A DNA stretch of 64,000 bases, from NCBI GenBank assembly GCA_000752035.1, contig CCFE01000021.1, forward strand, positions 124,001 to 188,000, in the 5' to 3' direction. Within the stretch, counting starts at the first letter, position 1; each line of letters starts with the position of its first letter. The translations under genes and the position numbers were made by a program. Shown here piece after piece: positions 9,101 to 16,375 of the stretch. The stretch comes from Bacillus rubiinfantis (GTDB lineage Bacteria > Bacillota > Bacilli > Bacillales > Cytobacillaceae). The notes under the pieces are model-generated. The model did no database searches. It had not been told where the DNA came from and saw only the letters and a program-made list of their open reading frames with translations.

Positions 9101-9845
9101 TAAGAAGCGTCAGGAAATTGAGCAGCAGATGTTTGAAATCCGGAAATTACTAAGTGTGCAAACGCCTGATAATATTAAGAATCGCCTGCTTCAAGAGGCA
9201 GAGGAACTCATTTATTACATTAAACAACGTGTTTTTTTCCGCTTTAGTGACTTTTTTAAAGAGGCCTTTAATCCTTCGCTATTAAAGGACGATGGGAGAA
9301 ACTTGAAAAAGGCATTACAAACTGCGTTTGATGAATTTTTAGAAAGCTTTGGCTTTGATTTTGCTCAAGAGCTAAGGGCAACAACGGTTAGATTAGACCG
9401 GTTTGTTGAAGCACTATTTGCCGATAATCAACAGCTGATCGAGCGTCATGTTCACGTGATAAATCGAGAGGTATCCTTCTCAAAATTCGAAGTACAAACA
9501 AATAATCAATTGGATTTTCCAATTGCCTTTATTGAAGAAGACAGACATGTTTTTACAAAAGCAATGTCTTATTTTAAAAGTCCAAAAGGCTTTTTTGAAA
9601 AAGATGAAAAGAGATGGATGGCAGAAGAGCTTCAGCGAGTTTTAGAACCATTAGCCGATCACTTTTTACACCAGCAAAACAAAGTAATCCAAGAACATTA
9701 TCTTGAGCAAATCAAGAAAGAGCTCAGCAGGTTTATTGCTGAAACGGAAGAACAAGTTAATGAATATTATGTTAGTTTATTAACTGCATTGGACGGTGGC
9801 GTCCCACTAGAGCGCCTCTTAGAAATTCAACAAAAGCTGGCATAA
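6183..9845 (+). CDS. dynA: Double dynamin-like GTPase DynA
   Basis: A 1220-residue bacterial dynamin made of two head-to-tail dynamin units, as in B. subtilis DynA (YpbR, 1193 aa), a membrane-tethering and fusion protein that protects against phage and pore-forming agents. GTPase 1 has the P-loop GHFSAGKST at residues 55-63, DTPGID and NQID; GTPase 2 has GAFSAGKSS near residue 646, DTPGAD and NAID. Each is followed by long helical stalk regions. ATG 6183, seven bases after AAGGGG, is preferred to the earlier in-frame ATG at 6162. Downstream comes the exonuclease ypcP, the B. subtilis order, but ypbS is missing. Confidence 0.93.
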   Translation: MVKTANNNETIVSLKGNITLLYEFFVGQKDAVNAEKIKQLAQKIAKREYAVAFCGHFSAGKSTMINRIIGENLLPSSPIPTSANLVKVRSGEDYAKVYFKNEKPRLYLAPYDYELVKSYCKDGDQIQEIEISHSESHLPVNTVVMDTPGIDSADDAHRIATESAIHLADLIFYVMDYNHVQAELNFLFTKELTEAGKDVYLVINQIDKHREEELGFQDFQRSVADAFHSWGVTPARIFYTSLKYPDHPYNQFHELQQFIATHLAEKDQFLVPSVFQSLKKIASEYLREIKKAEDKRLTPFLEQLSGFSDQEKDEILRTYQKITTQLEKIDESITQRSNQFDEEIKQILRNAYLMPFQTRELAESYLESCQPGFKVGFLFSKQKTIEEKKLRQDRFYQDLIDKTKSQLQWHIRECLLRSLKQTSLDDGELFTIAQSFSVTIPEQIIVDVQKSGAILSGDYLLHYTEDVANEIKKKARYELSAFREKFLMALAEQATRLKTEYEQTLSSMGQYVNALSEIKAAQQRLTEREKHIHDLLHQREDCQADYPDLFILPEEDVDIVQIDGGEQSNLPVKVKSDKQGTDAGISLKENIAVTSKAVDHQKITVSQLKLASQLLSDLPGLQKLSAELTEKASRLENKGFTVALFGAFSAGKSSFANALMGENVLPVSPNPTTAAINKIKPVTLKYKHGTARIKFKETITMLEDVNRSLKVFDLHAGDFAEAVTMINTKVLMKSHAAGVLEKTHYSFLHAFSKGYDSLGLRLGTVLETDIREFHEFVALEEKSCYVEWIELYYDCELTRKGITLVDTPGADSINARHTGVAFDYIKNADAVFFVTYYNHAFSKADREFLIQLGRVKDSFQLDKMFFIINAIDLAESEEEKQAVIDYVCEQLIKYGIRNPHLYPLSSLLALEEKTHQDIPRRSGIYQFEQAFAQFIANDLTELAVSAAKNEVERVRAMINNLISSVKEDETHKRKKRQEIEQQMFEIRKLLSVQTPDNIKNRLLQEAEELIYYIKQRVFFRFSDFFKEAFNPSLLKDDGRNLKKALQTAFDEFLESFGFDFAQELRATTVRLDRFVEALFADNQQLIERHVHVINREVSFSKFEVQTNNQLDFPIAFIEEDRHVFTKAMSYFKSPKGFFEKDEKRWMAEELQRVLEPLADHFLHQQNKVIQEHYLEQIKKELSRFIAETEEQVNEYYVSLLTALDGGVPLERLLEIQQKLA

Positions 9846-9940
9846 ATTGCATAAGTCTTAGAAGTGAAGATAAACTGGAAAATAGCAGTAACATGTCTCA
9901 TGAACAGATAAACATGTTATAATGGAACGTATCTAGTAAT

Positions 9941-9969
9941 GGCGCCTTTTAAATAGGCGCTTATTTTTT
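9941..9969 (+). terminator. Terminator-like hairpin in the ypcP leader
   Basis: GGCGCCT and AGGCGCT form a seven-bp stem followed by TATTTTTT, only 18 bases before the ypcP start. An extended -10 (TGTTATAAT, 9915-9923) lies just upstream, so the hairpin could either end dynA transcription or act as a leader attenuator. Confidence 0.6.
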
Positions 9970-9986
9970 CTGGGGTGATAGGTAAG

Positions 9987-10880
9987 ATGGAGAACAAAAA
10001 GCCTTTATTTATGCTTGTTGACGGGATGGCACTGTTATTCCGTGCTTTTTATGCAACAGCTGTCAGCGGACAGTTTATGATTAACTCAAAGGGAATTCCC
10101 ACCAATGGGATTCACGGATTTATTAAGCATATGTTTACCGCTGTATCCGCTTTTAAACCGACACATTTAGCAGTTTGCTGGGATATGGGCAGCAAGACGT
10201 TTCGCACAGAACTGTTTCCCGATTATAAAGGAAATCGCGGCGAAGCACCAATTGAATTAATTCCTCAGTTTGACCTTGTGAAGGAAGCAGTCGCGGCATT
10301 TAATATTCCTAACATTGGCTTGGAAGGCTTCGAGGCAGATGATTGCATCGGTACAATCGCTAATCAGGTTAAAGATCAAGCACATGTCATGATTTTAACT
10401 GGTGATCAAGATATATTACAGCTTTTAGATGAGCAAATATCTGTTATTTTATTAAAAAAAGGATTTGGGAATTATCTAGTACACACACCTGAAACATTTT
10501 ATGAAGAAAAGGGAATTACTCCAAGGCAAATGATTGACTTAAAAGCATTAATGGGTGATACCAGCGATAACTATCCAGGTGTGAAAGGGATCGGTGAGAA
10601 AACGGCCCTCAAGCTGTTAAAAGAATACCAACATGTAGAAGGGATTATTGAAAATTTAGAGCAACTGTCAAAATCCAACCAAGTAAAAATCAAACAAGAT
10701 CTGGACATGCTGCACCTTTCACGAATATTAGCAGAAATTAAATGCAATGTTCCAGTCAGTTGTGCTCTTGAAGATGCCAATCTGCACATTGATAAAAATA
10801 AAGTTATCAACAAAATGATGGAATTAGAAATTCGCGGTATTCAACGATTGGTACCCATGAACGAATTGATTATTTCTTAA
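9987..10880 (+). CDS. ypcP: 5'-3' exonuclease YpcP (flap nuclease family)
   Basis: A 297-residue stand-alone homologue of the 5' nuclease domain of DNA polymerase I, which removes RNA primers and flaps. The sequence shows LVDGMALLFRAFYA at the N-terminus, CWDMGSKTFRTELFPDYKGNR, the acidic EADDCIG and TGDQDILQL motifs, and the helix-hairpin-helix LMGDTSDNYPGVKGIGEKTALKLL. ATG 9987 is chosen because GGGGTGATAGG lies nine bases upstream; a GTG at 9975 is in frame but overlaps this site. Length equals the B. subtilis YpcP class (~296 aa). Confidence 0.95.
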   Translation: MENKKPLFMLVDGMALLFRAFYATAVSGQFMINSKGIPTNGIHGFIKHMFTAVSAFKPTHLAVCWDMGSKTFRTELFPDYKGNRGEAPIELIPQFDLVKEAVAAFNIPNIGLEGFEADDCIGTIANQVKDQAHVMILTGDQDILQLLDEQISVILLKKGFGNYLVHTPETFYEEKGITPRQMIDLKALMGDTSDNYPGVKGIGEKTALKLLKEYQHVEGIIENLEQLSKSNQVKIKQDLDMLHLSRILAEIKCNVPVSCALEDANLHIDKNKVINKMMELEIRGIQRLVPMNELIIS

Positions 10881-10891
10881 TATACTGCTGC

Positions 10892-10925
10892 ACTGGCTGT
10901 CGCGGATGGTGACAGCCAGTTTTTA
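10892..10925 (+). terminator. Intrinsic terminator after ypcP
   Basis: ACTGGCTGTC and GACAGCCAGT form a ten-bp stem around an 8-9-base loop, followed by TTTTT. Confidence 0.88.
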
Positions 10926-10949
10926 TAAAGAATATAACCCGGACTGCAG

Positions 10950-11087
10950 TTATATTTTTGTATTGGATTTTTTCGCTCTATTTTCCAGTGTACTCTTCGG
11001 TTCTTCTGAAAACTCTGCATCTTGGCCGTACCCTTGAGGGTTAACCCCCGGTGCTTTAACACCACGATTTTTACTCTTTTTACCCAT
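10950..11087 (-). CDS. sspL: Small acid-soluble spore protein L
   Basis: A 45-residue basic protein, MGKKSKNRGV at the start and the family-typical end TLENRAKKSNTKI, matching the SspL class of minor small acid-soluble spore proteins (42 aa in B. subtilis, ending ELEERAKKSNTKR). The start is fixed by GGAGGTGATT six bases upstream. A CATACTA hexamer at 11109-11115 on the same strand fits the -10 of the forespore sigma factor G. It converges on ypcP, as in the B. subtilis neighbourhood. It shows that the organism makes endospores. Confidence 0.88.
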   Translation of the reverse strand: MGKKSKNRGVKAPGVNPQGYGQDAEFSEEPKSTLENRAKKSNTKI

Positions 11088-11108
11088 TCTAATCACCTCC
11101 CGCGCTAT

Positions 11109-11115
11109 TAGTATG
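11109..11115 (-). promoter_or_regulatory. Sigma-G-like -10 element for sspL
   Basis: CATACTA on the minus strand, 22 bases before the sspL start, equals the CATAHTA -10 consensus of sigma F/G promoters. A clear -35 (GHATR) at the right distance is not visible, so the assignment rests on the -10 and the gene identity. Confidence 0.45.
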
Positions 11116-11178
11116 ACCATTTTCGAATAATAAATCTCTGTATTTTAAACACTAAGGGCATGAAAGAGGTGAAGATGA

Positions 11179-11673
11179 ATGAACAAAGGTGTTTACTACT
11201 CTCTGCTTAGTATTGGACTAGCACAAGGGATCAAAATCCCCATTTATTACTTGAAAAATAAAGAATGGCGGCCCGATTTATTTTTCAGTACGGGTGGGAT
11301 GCCAAGTTCCCATTCTGCCGGTGTGTCAACGTTAACAACCTACATTGCTTTGCAGCGAGGCATACCGACGATAGATTTTGCCTTGTCACTTATTTACGGA
11401 CTAATCGTTATGTACGATGCTCAGGGAGTCAGAAGACAGACAGGGGAATTAACATTAAAGGTTAACTCACTGAATGAATTAATAGAAAAAATTCATAAAG
11501 ATGAGAGCGTGGAATTTAAGCAGCAAACAGCCCCTAAAAAATTAAAAGAAGTTCTCGGACATAAGCCGGAAGAAGTGCTTGGCGGTGCAGTCCTTGGAGT
11601 ATTAGTTGGAATTGCGGGCCATTGTTTAACAAAAAAGGATAGAAAATTTTCAAAGTTTACGTTAAGATTTTAA
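11179..11673 (+). CDS. Divergent PAP2 family membrane protein (YuiD-like)
   Basis: A 164-residue membrane protein of the divergent PAP2 family (DUF212), related to acid phosphatases/vanadium haloperoxidases. Visible are the conserved GGMPSSHSAGVSTL segment and YDAQGVRRQTGE, followed by a hydrophilic insert and GHKPEEVLGGAVLGVLVGI. About four hydrophobic segments. ATG 11179 follows GAGGTGAAG. Function is probably a lipid-phosphate phosphatase, but the family is poorly characterised. It is divergent from sspL. Confidence 0.85.
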   Translation: MNKGVYYSLLSIGLAQGIKIPIYYLKNKEWRPDLFFSTGGMPSSHSAGVSTLTTYIALQRGIPTIDFALSLIYGLIVMYDAQGVRRQTGELTLKVNSLNELIEKIHKDESVEFKQQTAPKKLKEVLGHKPEEVLGGAVLGVLVGIAGHCLTKKDRKFSKFTLRF

Positions 11674-11710
11674 GGGTGTTGTACTGAGAAGAAAGTGGGA
11701 TGGTTAGATA

Positions 11711-11980
11711 GTGAAAACGGTGGAGGAATACTTGCGGTATTTACAGGGGAAGGGTTTTCTCTTTCAAGACGATACAATAGGTTTTATTTACTTCGGGAAA
11801 CACTATACAAATGCTGCCGATGAACTAACCAATACAGCAATTGAATTAACGCTAAAAGCGCAAAAACAGTTCGATGGCAGCTTCTATGTTTCTTTGCTGG
11901 AAACATTTGTCTCCAATGGGATAAAGACGCGGAAGGACGCCATTCAGTTTATTAAAGAAAACGAACTGCTTCCGGTATAA
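11711..11980 (+). CDS. DUF6123-like small cytoplasmic protein (89 aa)
   Basis: An 89-residue protein with GTG start at 11711, 37 bases after the PAP2-like gene and followed by a terminator, so the two probably form an operon. It begins MKTVEEYLRYLQGKGF and has a central ELTLKAQKQFDGSFYVSLLE; no signal, membrane segment or metal motif is visible. I believe it belongs to the DUF6123 family of Bacilli, from memory of the pattern only. Function unknown. Confidence 0.65.
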   Translation: MKTVEEYLRYLQGKGFLFQDDTIGFIYFGKHYTNAADELTNTAIELTLKAQKQFDGSFYVSLLETFVSNGIKTRKDAIQFIKENELLPV

Positions 11981-11986
11981 AAAAAT

Positions 11987-12015
11987 AAAAACTCCCTGTT
12001 CATAGGGAGTTTTTA
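11987..12015. terminator. Bidirectional intrinsic terminator
   Basis: AAAAACTCCCT and AGGGAGTTTTT flank a six-base loop between two converging genes. The stop codon of the second DMT transporter lies in the last bases. Confidence 0.88.
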
Positions 12016-12939
12016 CTGACTTTCCAAATAATCGTTTTTTTGCAGCAATGGAACTTTCTTACCAGGAAGTTCAGCAAAAATCATTCCTGCAAAAATTAGA
12101 CTGCATCCTAAAATGGCACTATAGGTCAATCGCTCGTCGGCCCAATAGTAACCGGTTATTGCAGCAAACACAGGTTCCATAGCAAAGATTAAGGCAACTC
12201 TAGTAGCAGAAGTATATTTTTGAAAATTAGTTTGAATAAAAAACGCGATAGCAGTAGCAAATATACTTGTAACTAATAATGCCGTTACTACTTCTTGAGA
12301 TAGTAAAATATCAAGCTTCATTGTACTTTCCCAATCCTCGAATAGAAACGACGAAACGAGCGACAGAATAGCAACCGTCGAAATTTGAATTACGGTTAAT
12401 AGCAAAGTAGGATAGCGATGGGAGTATCTGCCCGTAAAGATAATATGTAGCGCAAAGCTAATGGCACAAATAAAAACAAATCCATCGCCAATATTTAGCG
12501 ATGAAATATCAGTCATGGTTAATAAAAATAACCCTACGGTAGCAATTAGCACACCAAATATGGCATTTTTCCCAGGGGTTTGTTTTAATAATACCATCGA
12601 AAATAGCGGAACTAAGACAACACTTAATCCAGTAATAAAGCCTGCTTTAGAAGTTGTGGTAGTTAACAATCCAATGGTTTGCGTTACATAACCAAGAAAT
12701 AACCAAAAACCGATGATGATTCCTGGTACTGCCATTGTAAAATGAAATTGTTTGATCTGATCCCGATAAAATAGTAGCAGAATAATAATCAGGATAACAG
12801 CGGCCATTAAAAACCGAAATCCGTTAAATGCAAACGGAGGTAAAAAGTCAATTGCATTTTGAACCAATACAAAAGTCATACCCCAAATTAACGTTACAAA
12901 CAATAAACTTCCATCAGCCATTATTGGTTTTTTACTCAT
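12013..12939 (-). CDS. EamA/DMT-family transporter
   Basis: A 308-residue permease with about ten helices in two EamA repeats; signatures are LIWGMTFVLVQNAI near the N-terminus and ALIFAMEPVFAAITGYYWADE in the second repeat. ATG 12939 is preceded by GGGGGCAAG five bases upstream; an upstream TTG (12957) in frame would cover that site. Substrate unknown. Single gene, converging on the DUF6123-like operon. Confidence 0.85.
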   Translation of the reverse strand: MSKKPIMADGSLLFVTLIWGMTFVLVQNAIDFLPPFAFNGFRFLMAAVILIIILLLFYRDQIKQFHFTMAVPGIIIGFWLFLGYVTQTIGLLTTTTSKAGFITGLSVVLVPLFSMVLLKQTPGKNAIFGVLIATVGLFLLTMTDISSLNIGDGFVFICAISFALHIIFTGRYSHRYPTLLLTVIQISTVAILSLVSSFLFEDWESTMKLDILLSQEVVTALLVTSIFATAIAFFIQTNFQKYTSATRVALIFAMEPVFAAITGYYWADERLTYSAILGCSLIFAGMIFAELPGKKVPLLQKNDYLESQ

Positions 12940-13094
12940 CAACTTGCCCCCAATCAAGATTCACTATAATTTGCAATATGGAAAGTGTAACACAATTTTG
13001 ACAATTTTGCCGTTATTTTTTCACTGTACATCAGGAAATTGCTTAATATTCAAGAATTTCAGTAAGTTATTTACATGAGGAAAGGTTGAGAGAG

Positions 13095-13751
13095 ATGAAA
13101 TTTAGACTAGAGTGGAAGCATAAACTTAAAAGTAATGAAAAGATTTCGTGTTCTACAGAGTGGGTTCAGGGAGAGACTGCGATTGTCATGGGTGAGGAAT
13201 TAGAGGCAGGGGGAAAATGCAGTGAATTGTATTTTTATGATGAAAAAGGGGTAACGTGGAATCTAAGGGAAGTGAAGAAACTGTTAACAGAAATTGAGGA
13301 AGAGCCTCACGAGGTGACAGTGTACTTTGATGGTGGATTTATTAAGGATAGCGCCCAAGCGGGATTAGGTGTCGTTATTTACTTCCAGCAAGGGAAAAAG
13401 AAATACCGGCTTCGTGCCAACAAGTTATTTTTTGAAATTGAAACAAATAATGAAGCGGAATATGCAGCATTCCATTATGCTCTAAACTTATTAGATGAAC
13501 TAGGTGTCCGCCATTTGCCATGTGAATTTAAAGGTGATGCACAAGGATTACTAAAACAGCTAGAAGGGGAATGGCCTTGTTATGAAGATGTGTTAAATCG
13601 TTGGCTCGATAGAATTGAAGAAAAAATTAAAGTTTTGGATCTTAACCCTACATTTACGGTTATTCCTAGAAAGGATAATAAAGAAGCAGATAAATTAGCA
13701 AATCAGGCATTAGAAGGCAAGGAAATTTTCTCTAAAATGTTACTTTTATAA
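13095..13751 (+). CDS. ypeP: RNase H-like protein YpeP
   Basis: A 218-residue protein with an N-terminal ~70-residue extension and a C-terminal RNase HI fold. The acidic metal-binding set is complete: D79 in YFDGG, E120 in NNEAEY, D148 in KGDAQ and D199 in EADKLAN. Therefore RNA-DNA hybrid cleavage is plausible, although the equivalent B. subtilis proteins have had weak or no activity in my memory. AGGAAAGG lies nine bases before ATG 13095; TTG 13086 is an alternative. It forms a pair with the zinc-finger gene downstream, the B. subtilis ypeP-ypeQ order. Confidence 0.85.
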   Translation: MKFRLEWKHKLKSNEKISCSTEWVQGETAIVMGEELEAGGKCSELYFYDEKGVTWNLREVKKLLTEIEEEPHEVTVYFDGGFIKDSAQAGLGVVIYFQQGKKKYRLRANKLFFEIETNNEAEYAAFHYALNLLDELGVRHLPCEFKGDAQGLLKQLEGEWPCYEDVLNRWLDRIEEKIKVLDLNPTFTVIPRKDNKEADKLANQALEGKEIFSKMLLL

Positions 13752-13769
13752 GAATAGGGTGTGGACGAT

Positions 13770-13964
13770 TTGAACCAGGCAGTTAGAAAAGAGGTACTAA
13801 AGCAACTTGAAAGCCTGTTTACAGACTTTTGTGAAGGCTGTTTTATTCAACGTCAGCTGCGGAAAGAGGGGGGGAAACGTCTGGCACATCGTTTTTGTAT
13901 ATCTCAATGTACTGTCGGTGAAAAGATTAAGGAGTATGGAAAAAAGCTTGGGAATACTATATAA
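13770..13964 (+). CDS. ypeQ: Zinc-finger protein YpeQ-like (64 aa)
   Basis: A small protein with CEGCF, then HRFC and SQC, giving a C-x2-C...H-x2-C-x3-C pattern of the zf-C2HCIx2C family. TTG 13770 is chosen because AGGGTGTGG lies five bases upstream; GTG 13761 is in frame but inside that site. It lies 18 bases after ypeP and probably shares its mRNA. Function unknown. Confidence 0.75.
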   Translation: MNQAVRKEVLKQLESLFTDFCEGCFIQRQLRKEGGKRLAHRFCISQCTVGEKIKEYGKKLGNTI

Positions 13965-13988
13965 AAAGGCTGACACCGACTGTCAGCC
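13962..13988 (-). terminator. Intrinsic terminator of cspD
   Basis: GGCTGACA and TGTCAGCC form an eight-bp stem. Read on the minus strand it is followed by TTTTTA, so it ends cspD; on the plus strand the T-tract is missing. Confidence 0.78.
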
Positions 13989-14011
13989 CCTAACATTTCA
14001 AATTTGATTGA

Positions 14012-14212
14012 TTATAGTTTTACTACATTAGCAGCTTGAGGTCCGCGGTTTCCTTCGACGATTTCAAATGAAACTTCTTGACCTTCTTCTAATGATTTGT
14101 AACCTTCGCCTTGAATTGCGCTGAAGTGTACAAATACATCGTCTCCGCCTTCAACTTCGATAAAACCAAAGCCCTTCTCGTTGTTAAACCATTTTACTTT
14201 ACCGTTTTGCAT
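14012..14212 (-). CDS. cspD: Cold shock protein CspD
   Basis: A 66-residue OB-fold RNA chaperone. RNP1 (KGFGFIEV) and RNP2 (VFVHFSAI) are intact, and the ends MQNGKVKWFNNEKG and VVKL match B. subtilis CspD more than CspB/CspC. ATG 14212 is fixed by AGGAGGAAGAAG upstream; an in-frame leader back to 14248 is non-homologous. The ~230-base gene-free stretch upstream is compatible with the long structured 5' leader usual for csp mRNAs, but I cannot place the promoter. Confidence 0.95.
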   Translation of the reverse strand: MQNGKVKWFNNEKGFGFIEVEGGDDVFVHFSAIQGEGYKSLEEGQEVSFEIVEGNRGPQAANVVKL

Positions 14213-14481
14213 GTACTTCTTCCTCCTAAGCCTTTCGAGGCACCCCATATAGTGCCAAAGTCAAATATTATCATGTGAAAAATTTCAAGGCGTAAGCCGA
14301 TGATAATTTGTCTACATGATGCTTTAAATATACAATAAGTAAAAAGGCCAGTCAAGAAAGGGCGGGAGGATTTTACGTAAATACTAAAATTTATCAATAA
14401 TTGATACTTATTCTGTTTGCTAACATAAAATAATGCAACACCTTCATATATTAATATAGGATGAAAATAGGGGTGAGGAAA

Positions 14482-14754
14482 ATGTATCGCTTTTCGATTG
14501 ACCAGGATCATTGGATTTTGCGATTCTCACCAAAAATAGCTATTGAAACAGAGGAAAGACAGGAAATCTTTTTATCCATTCTGCAAATGGGCAACCGATT
14601 ATCAAGGTTTTCCCACGGCGATTCTTTTCTAATGTTTTCGAAACAAATTGGCGCCATCATTTTTGAAGTAGAAACAGTTCCCTCATTTATTTTAACTGTT
14701 TCCACCATTATTTCGGAAGACAATTGGTACCAGCAAAAGATTGAAAAAAAATAA
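14482..14754 (+). CDS. Hypothetical protein (90 aa)
   Basis: A 90-codon frame from ATG 14482, preceded by GGGGTGAGG. The product begins MYRFSIDQDHWILRF, has no cysteine cluster, signal peptide or convincing membrane helix, and ends in a lysine-rich tail. It is followed directly by a good terminator and stands alone between cspD and cydA. I do not recognise it. Ribosome site and terminator make it a plausible gene. Confidence 0.6.
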   Translation: MYRFSIDQDHWILRFSPKIAIETEERQEIFLSILQMGNRLSRFSHGDSFLMFSKQIGAIIFEVETVPSFILTVSTIISEDNWYQQKIEKK

Positions 14755-14772
14755 AATCAATCCATCAAATTT

Positions 14773-14797
14773 CGGAGGGAATCCTCCGTTTTTTTAT
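14773..14797 (+). terminator. Intrinsic terminator
   Basis: CGGAGG and CCTCCG flank a GAAT loop, followed by TTTTTTTATTTT. Confidence 0.88.
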
Positions 14798-14829
14798 TTT
14801 TTTGCAGTTGTTGAAAACTTGTAACAAAT

Positions 14830-14857
14830 TTGACAAGATTTATCCCTTTTTTATTGT
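14830..14857 (+). promoter_or_regulatory. Candidate sigma-A promoter of cydABDC
   Basis: TTGACA at 14830-14835 and TATTGT at 14852-14857 with a 16-base spacer. The -35 is perfect, the -10 four of six. The palindrome at 14877-14892 lies just downstream of the expected start, a position suited to repression. Confidence 0.5.
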
Positions 14858-14876
14858 TTTTATTTGGTAAGATAAA

Positions 14877-14892
14877 TGTGAGGTTTATCACA
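14877..14892. promoter_or_regulatory. Fnr/Rex-type palindrome upstream of cydA
   Basis: TGTGA-GGTTTA-TCACA is a perfect ten-position match to TGTGA-N6-TCACA. In B. subtilis cydABCD is repressed by the NADH sensor Rex, whose operator is TTGTGAA-N4-TTCACAA; this site matches the outer part of that box but not its inner A/T pair, so Fnr and Rex both remain possible. Confidence 0.65.
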
Positions 14893-14970
14893 ATTTGAAA
14901 GCCTTTTTTGACGAAGTCGGCACAGATTTAACTACATAATTAACATTATTAATCAAAGGGAGTGTTGTAA

Positions 14971-16374
14971 GTGGATCCGCTTTTCTTGGCAAGAGTTCAG
15001 TTTGCGGCAACAACAATTTTTCACTTTTTCTTTGTTCCGCTGTCAATAGGACTTGTCCTCATGGTAGCAGTAATGGAAACATTGTATGTTGTCAAAAAGA
15101 ATGAACTTTACAAAAAAATGGCGAAGTTTTGGGGGCATTTATTTTTAATTAATTTTGCCGTTGGGGTAGTAACTGGAATTATCCAAGAGTTTCAATTTGG
15201 GATGAACTGGTCTGAATACTCAAGATTTGTAGGGGATGTTTTTGGTGCCCCATTAGCAATTGAAGCGCTTCTTGCTTTCTTTATGGAATCAACGTTCATA
15301 GGTCTGTGGATTTTCGGCTGGAACCGTTTTTCGAAAAAACTTCATCTTGCGTGCATTTGGCTTGTTTCGCTTGGTACAACATTGTCCGCCATCTGGATAC
15401 TGACGGCCAACTCGTTTATGCAGGTACCTGTCGGTTTTACAATGAAGAACGGTCGGGCAGAAATGAATGACTTTCTCGCTCTAATTACGAATGGACAATT
15501 ATTGGTAGAATTTCCACATGTCATTACAGGAGCAATTTGTACAGGTGCTTTCTTTGTCGCTGGTGTAAGTGCTTACAATCTATTGAAAAAACGAAATATT
15601 CATTTCTTTAAAAAGTCAATGCAAATGGCACTAATTTTTGGAATTATTGGCAGCCTTGGAGTTGCGTTTTCGGGCCACTCACAAGCACAATACCTAGTGA
15701 AAACACAACCGATGAAAATGGCAGCCGCCGAAGGTATTTGGAAGGATACTCCTGACCCAGCTCCATGGTCTGCTCTTGCGATAATTGACACGGAAAAACA
15801 AGAAAATAAATTTGAAATTAACATTCCATATGCATTGAGTTTCTTGTCTTATTCAAAATTCGAAGGTTCCTTAAAAGGAATGGAAACACTGCAAAAAGAA
15901 TACACAGAAAAATATGATAATGTCGTTGGCGAAGGAACAAATTATATCCCACCAGTAAAGACGACATATTGGAGTTTTCGATTAATGATTGGCTTTGGTA
16001 TGGCAATGATCCTTCTGCCTCTGATTGGATTCTACCTTTGGAGAAAAGGGCGCTTGGAGAGCAGTTCATTGTTCCTCAAGATTCTTGTTCCTGGTATTTC
16101 CTTTCCATTCTTAGCTAATACCTTTGGTTGGTTGATGACAGAAATTGGCCGCCAGCCATGGTCTGTATTTGGATTAATGACAACAGCAGATGCAGTTTCA
16201 CCAAATGTTCCTGCTGGAATGGTACTATTTTCGACGATTATGTATTTGCTAGTATTTACGATTCTGCTAGCTGTTATGGTTTACTTAATGATCCGTGAAA
16301 TTAAAAAAGGTCCGGAAGAACTACATGGATTAGATGCGAAACATTCTACAGATCCATTTAAGGTAGGTGCTTAA
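14971..16374 (+). CDS. cydA: Cytochrome bd quinol oxidase subunit I
   Basis: The 467-residue haem-carrying subunit of cytochrome bd, which oxidises menaquinol and reduces O2 with high affinity. N-terminal ARVQFAATTIFHFFFVPLSIG with H18, the FPHVITGAICTGAFFV segment with the second axial histidine, and the GRQPWSVFGLMTT signature near residue 395 are present. The Q-loop is short, as in Bacillus/Geobacillus enzymes. GTG start with AAAGGGAGTG upstream. First gene of cydABDC; cydB starts two bases after its stop. Confidence 0.96.
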   Translation: MDPLFLARVQFAATTIFHFFFVPLSIGLVLMVAVMETLYVVKKNELYKKMAKFWGHLFLINFAVGVVTGIIQEFQFGMNWSEYSRFVGDVFGAPLAIEALLAFFMESTFIGLWIFGWNRFSKKLHLACIWLVSLGTTLSAIWILTANSFMQVPVGFTMKNGRAEMNDFLALITNGQLLVEFPHVITGAICTGAFFVAGVSAYNLLKKRNIHFFKKSMQMALIFGIIGSLGVAFSGHSQAQYLVKTQPMKMAAAEGIWKDTPDPAPWSALAIIDTEKQENKFEINIPYALSFLSYSKFEGSLKGMETLQKEYTEKYDNVVGEGTNYIPPVKTTYWSFRLMIGFGMAMILLPLIGFYLWRKGRLESSSLFLKILVPGISFPFLANTFGWLMTEIGRQPWSVFGLMTTADAVSPNVPAGMVLFSTIMYLLVFTILLAVMVYLMIREIKKGPEELHGLDAKHSTDPFKVGA

Positions 16375-16375
16375 A

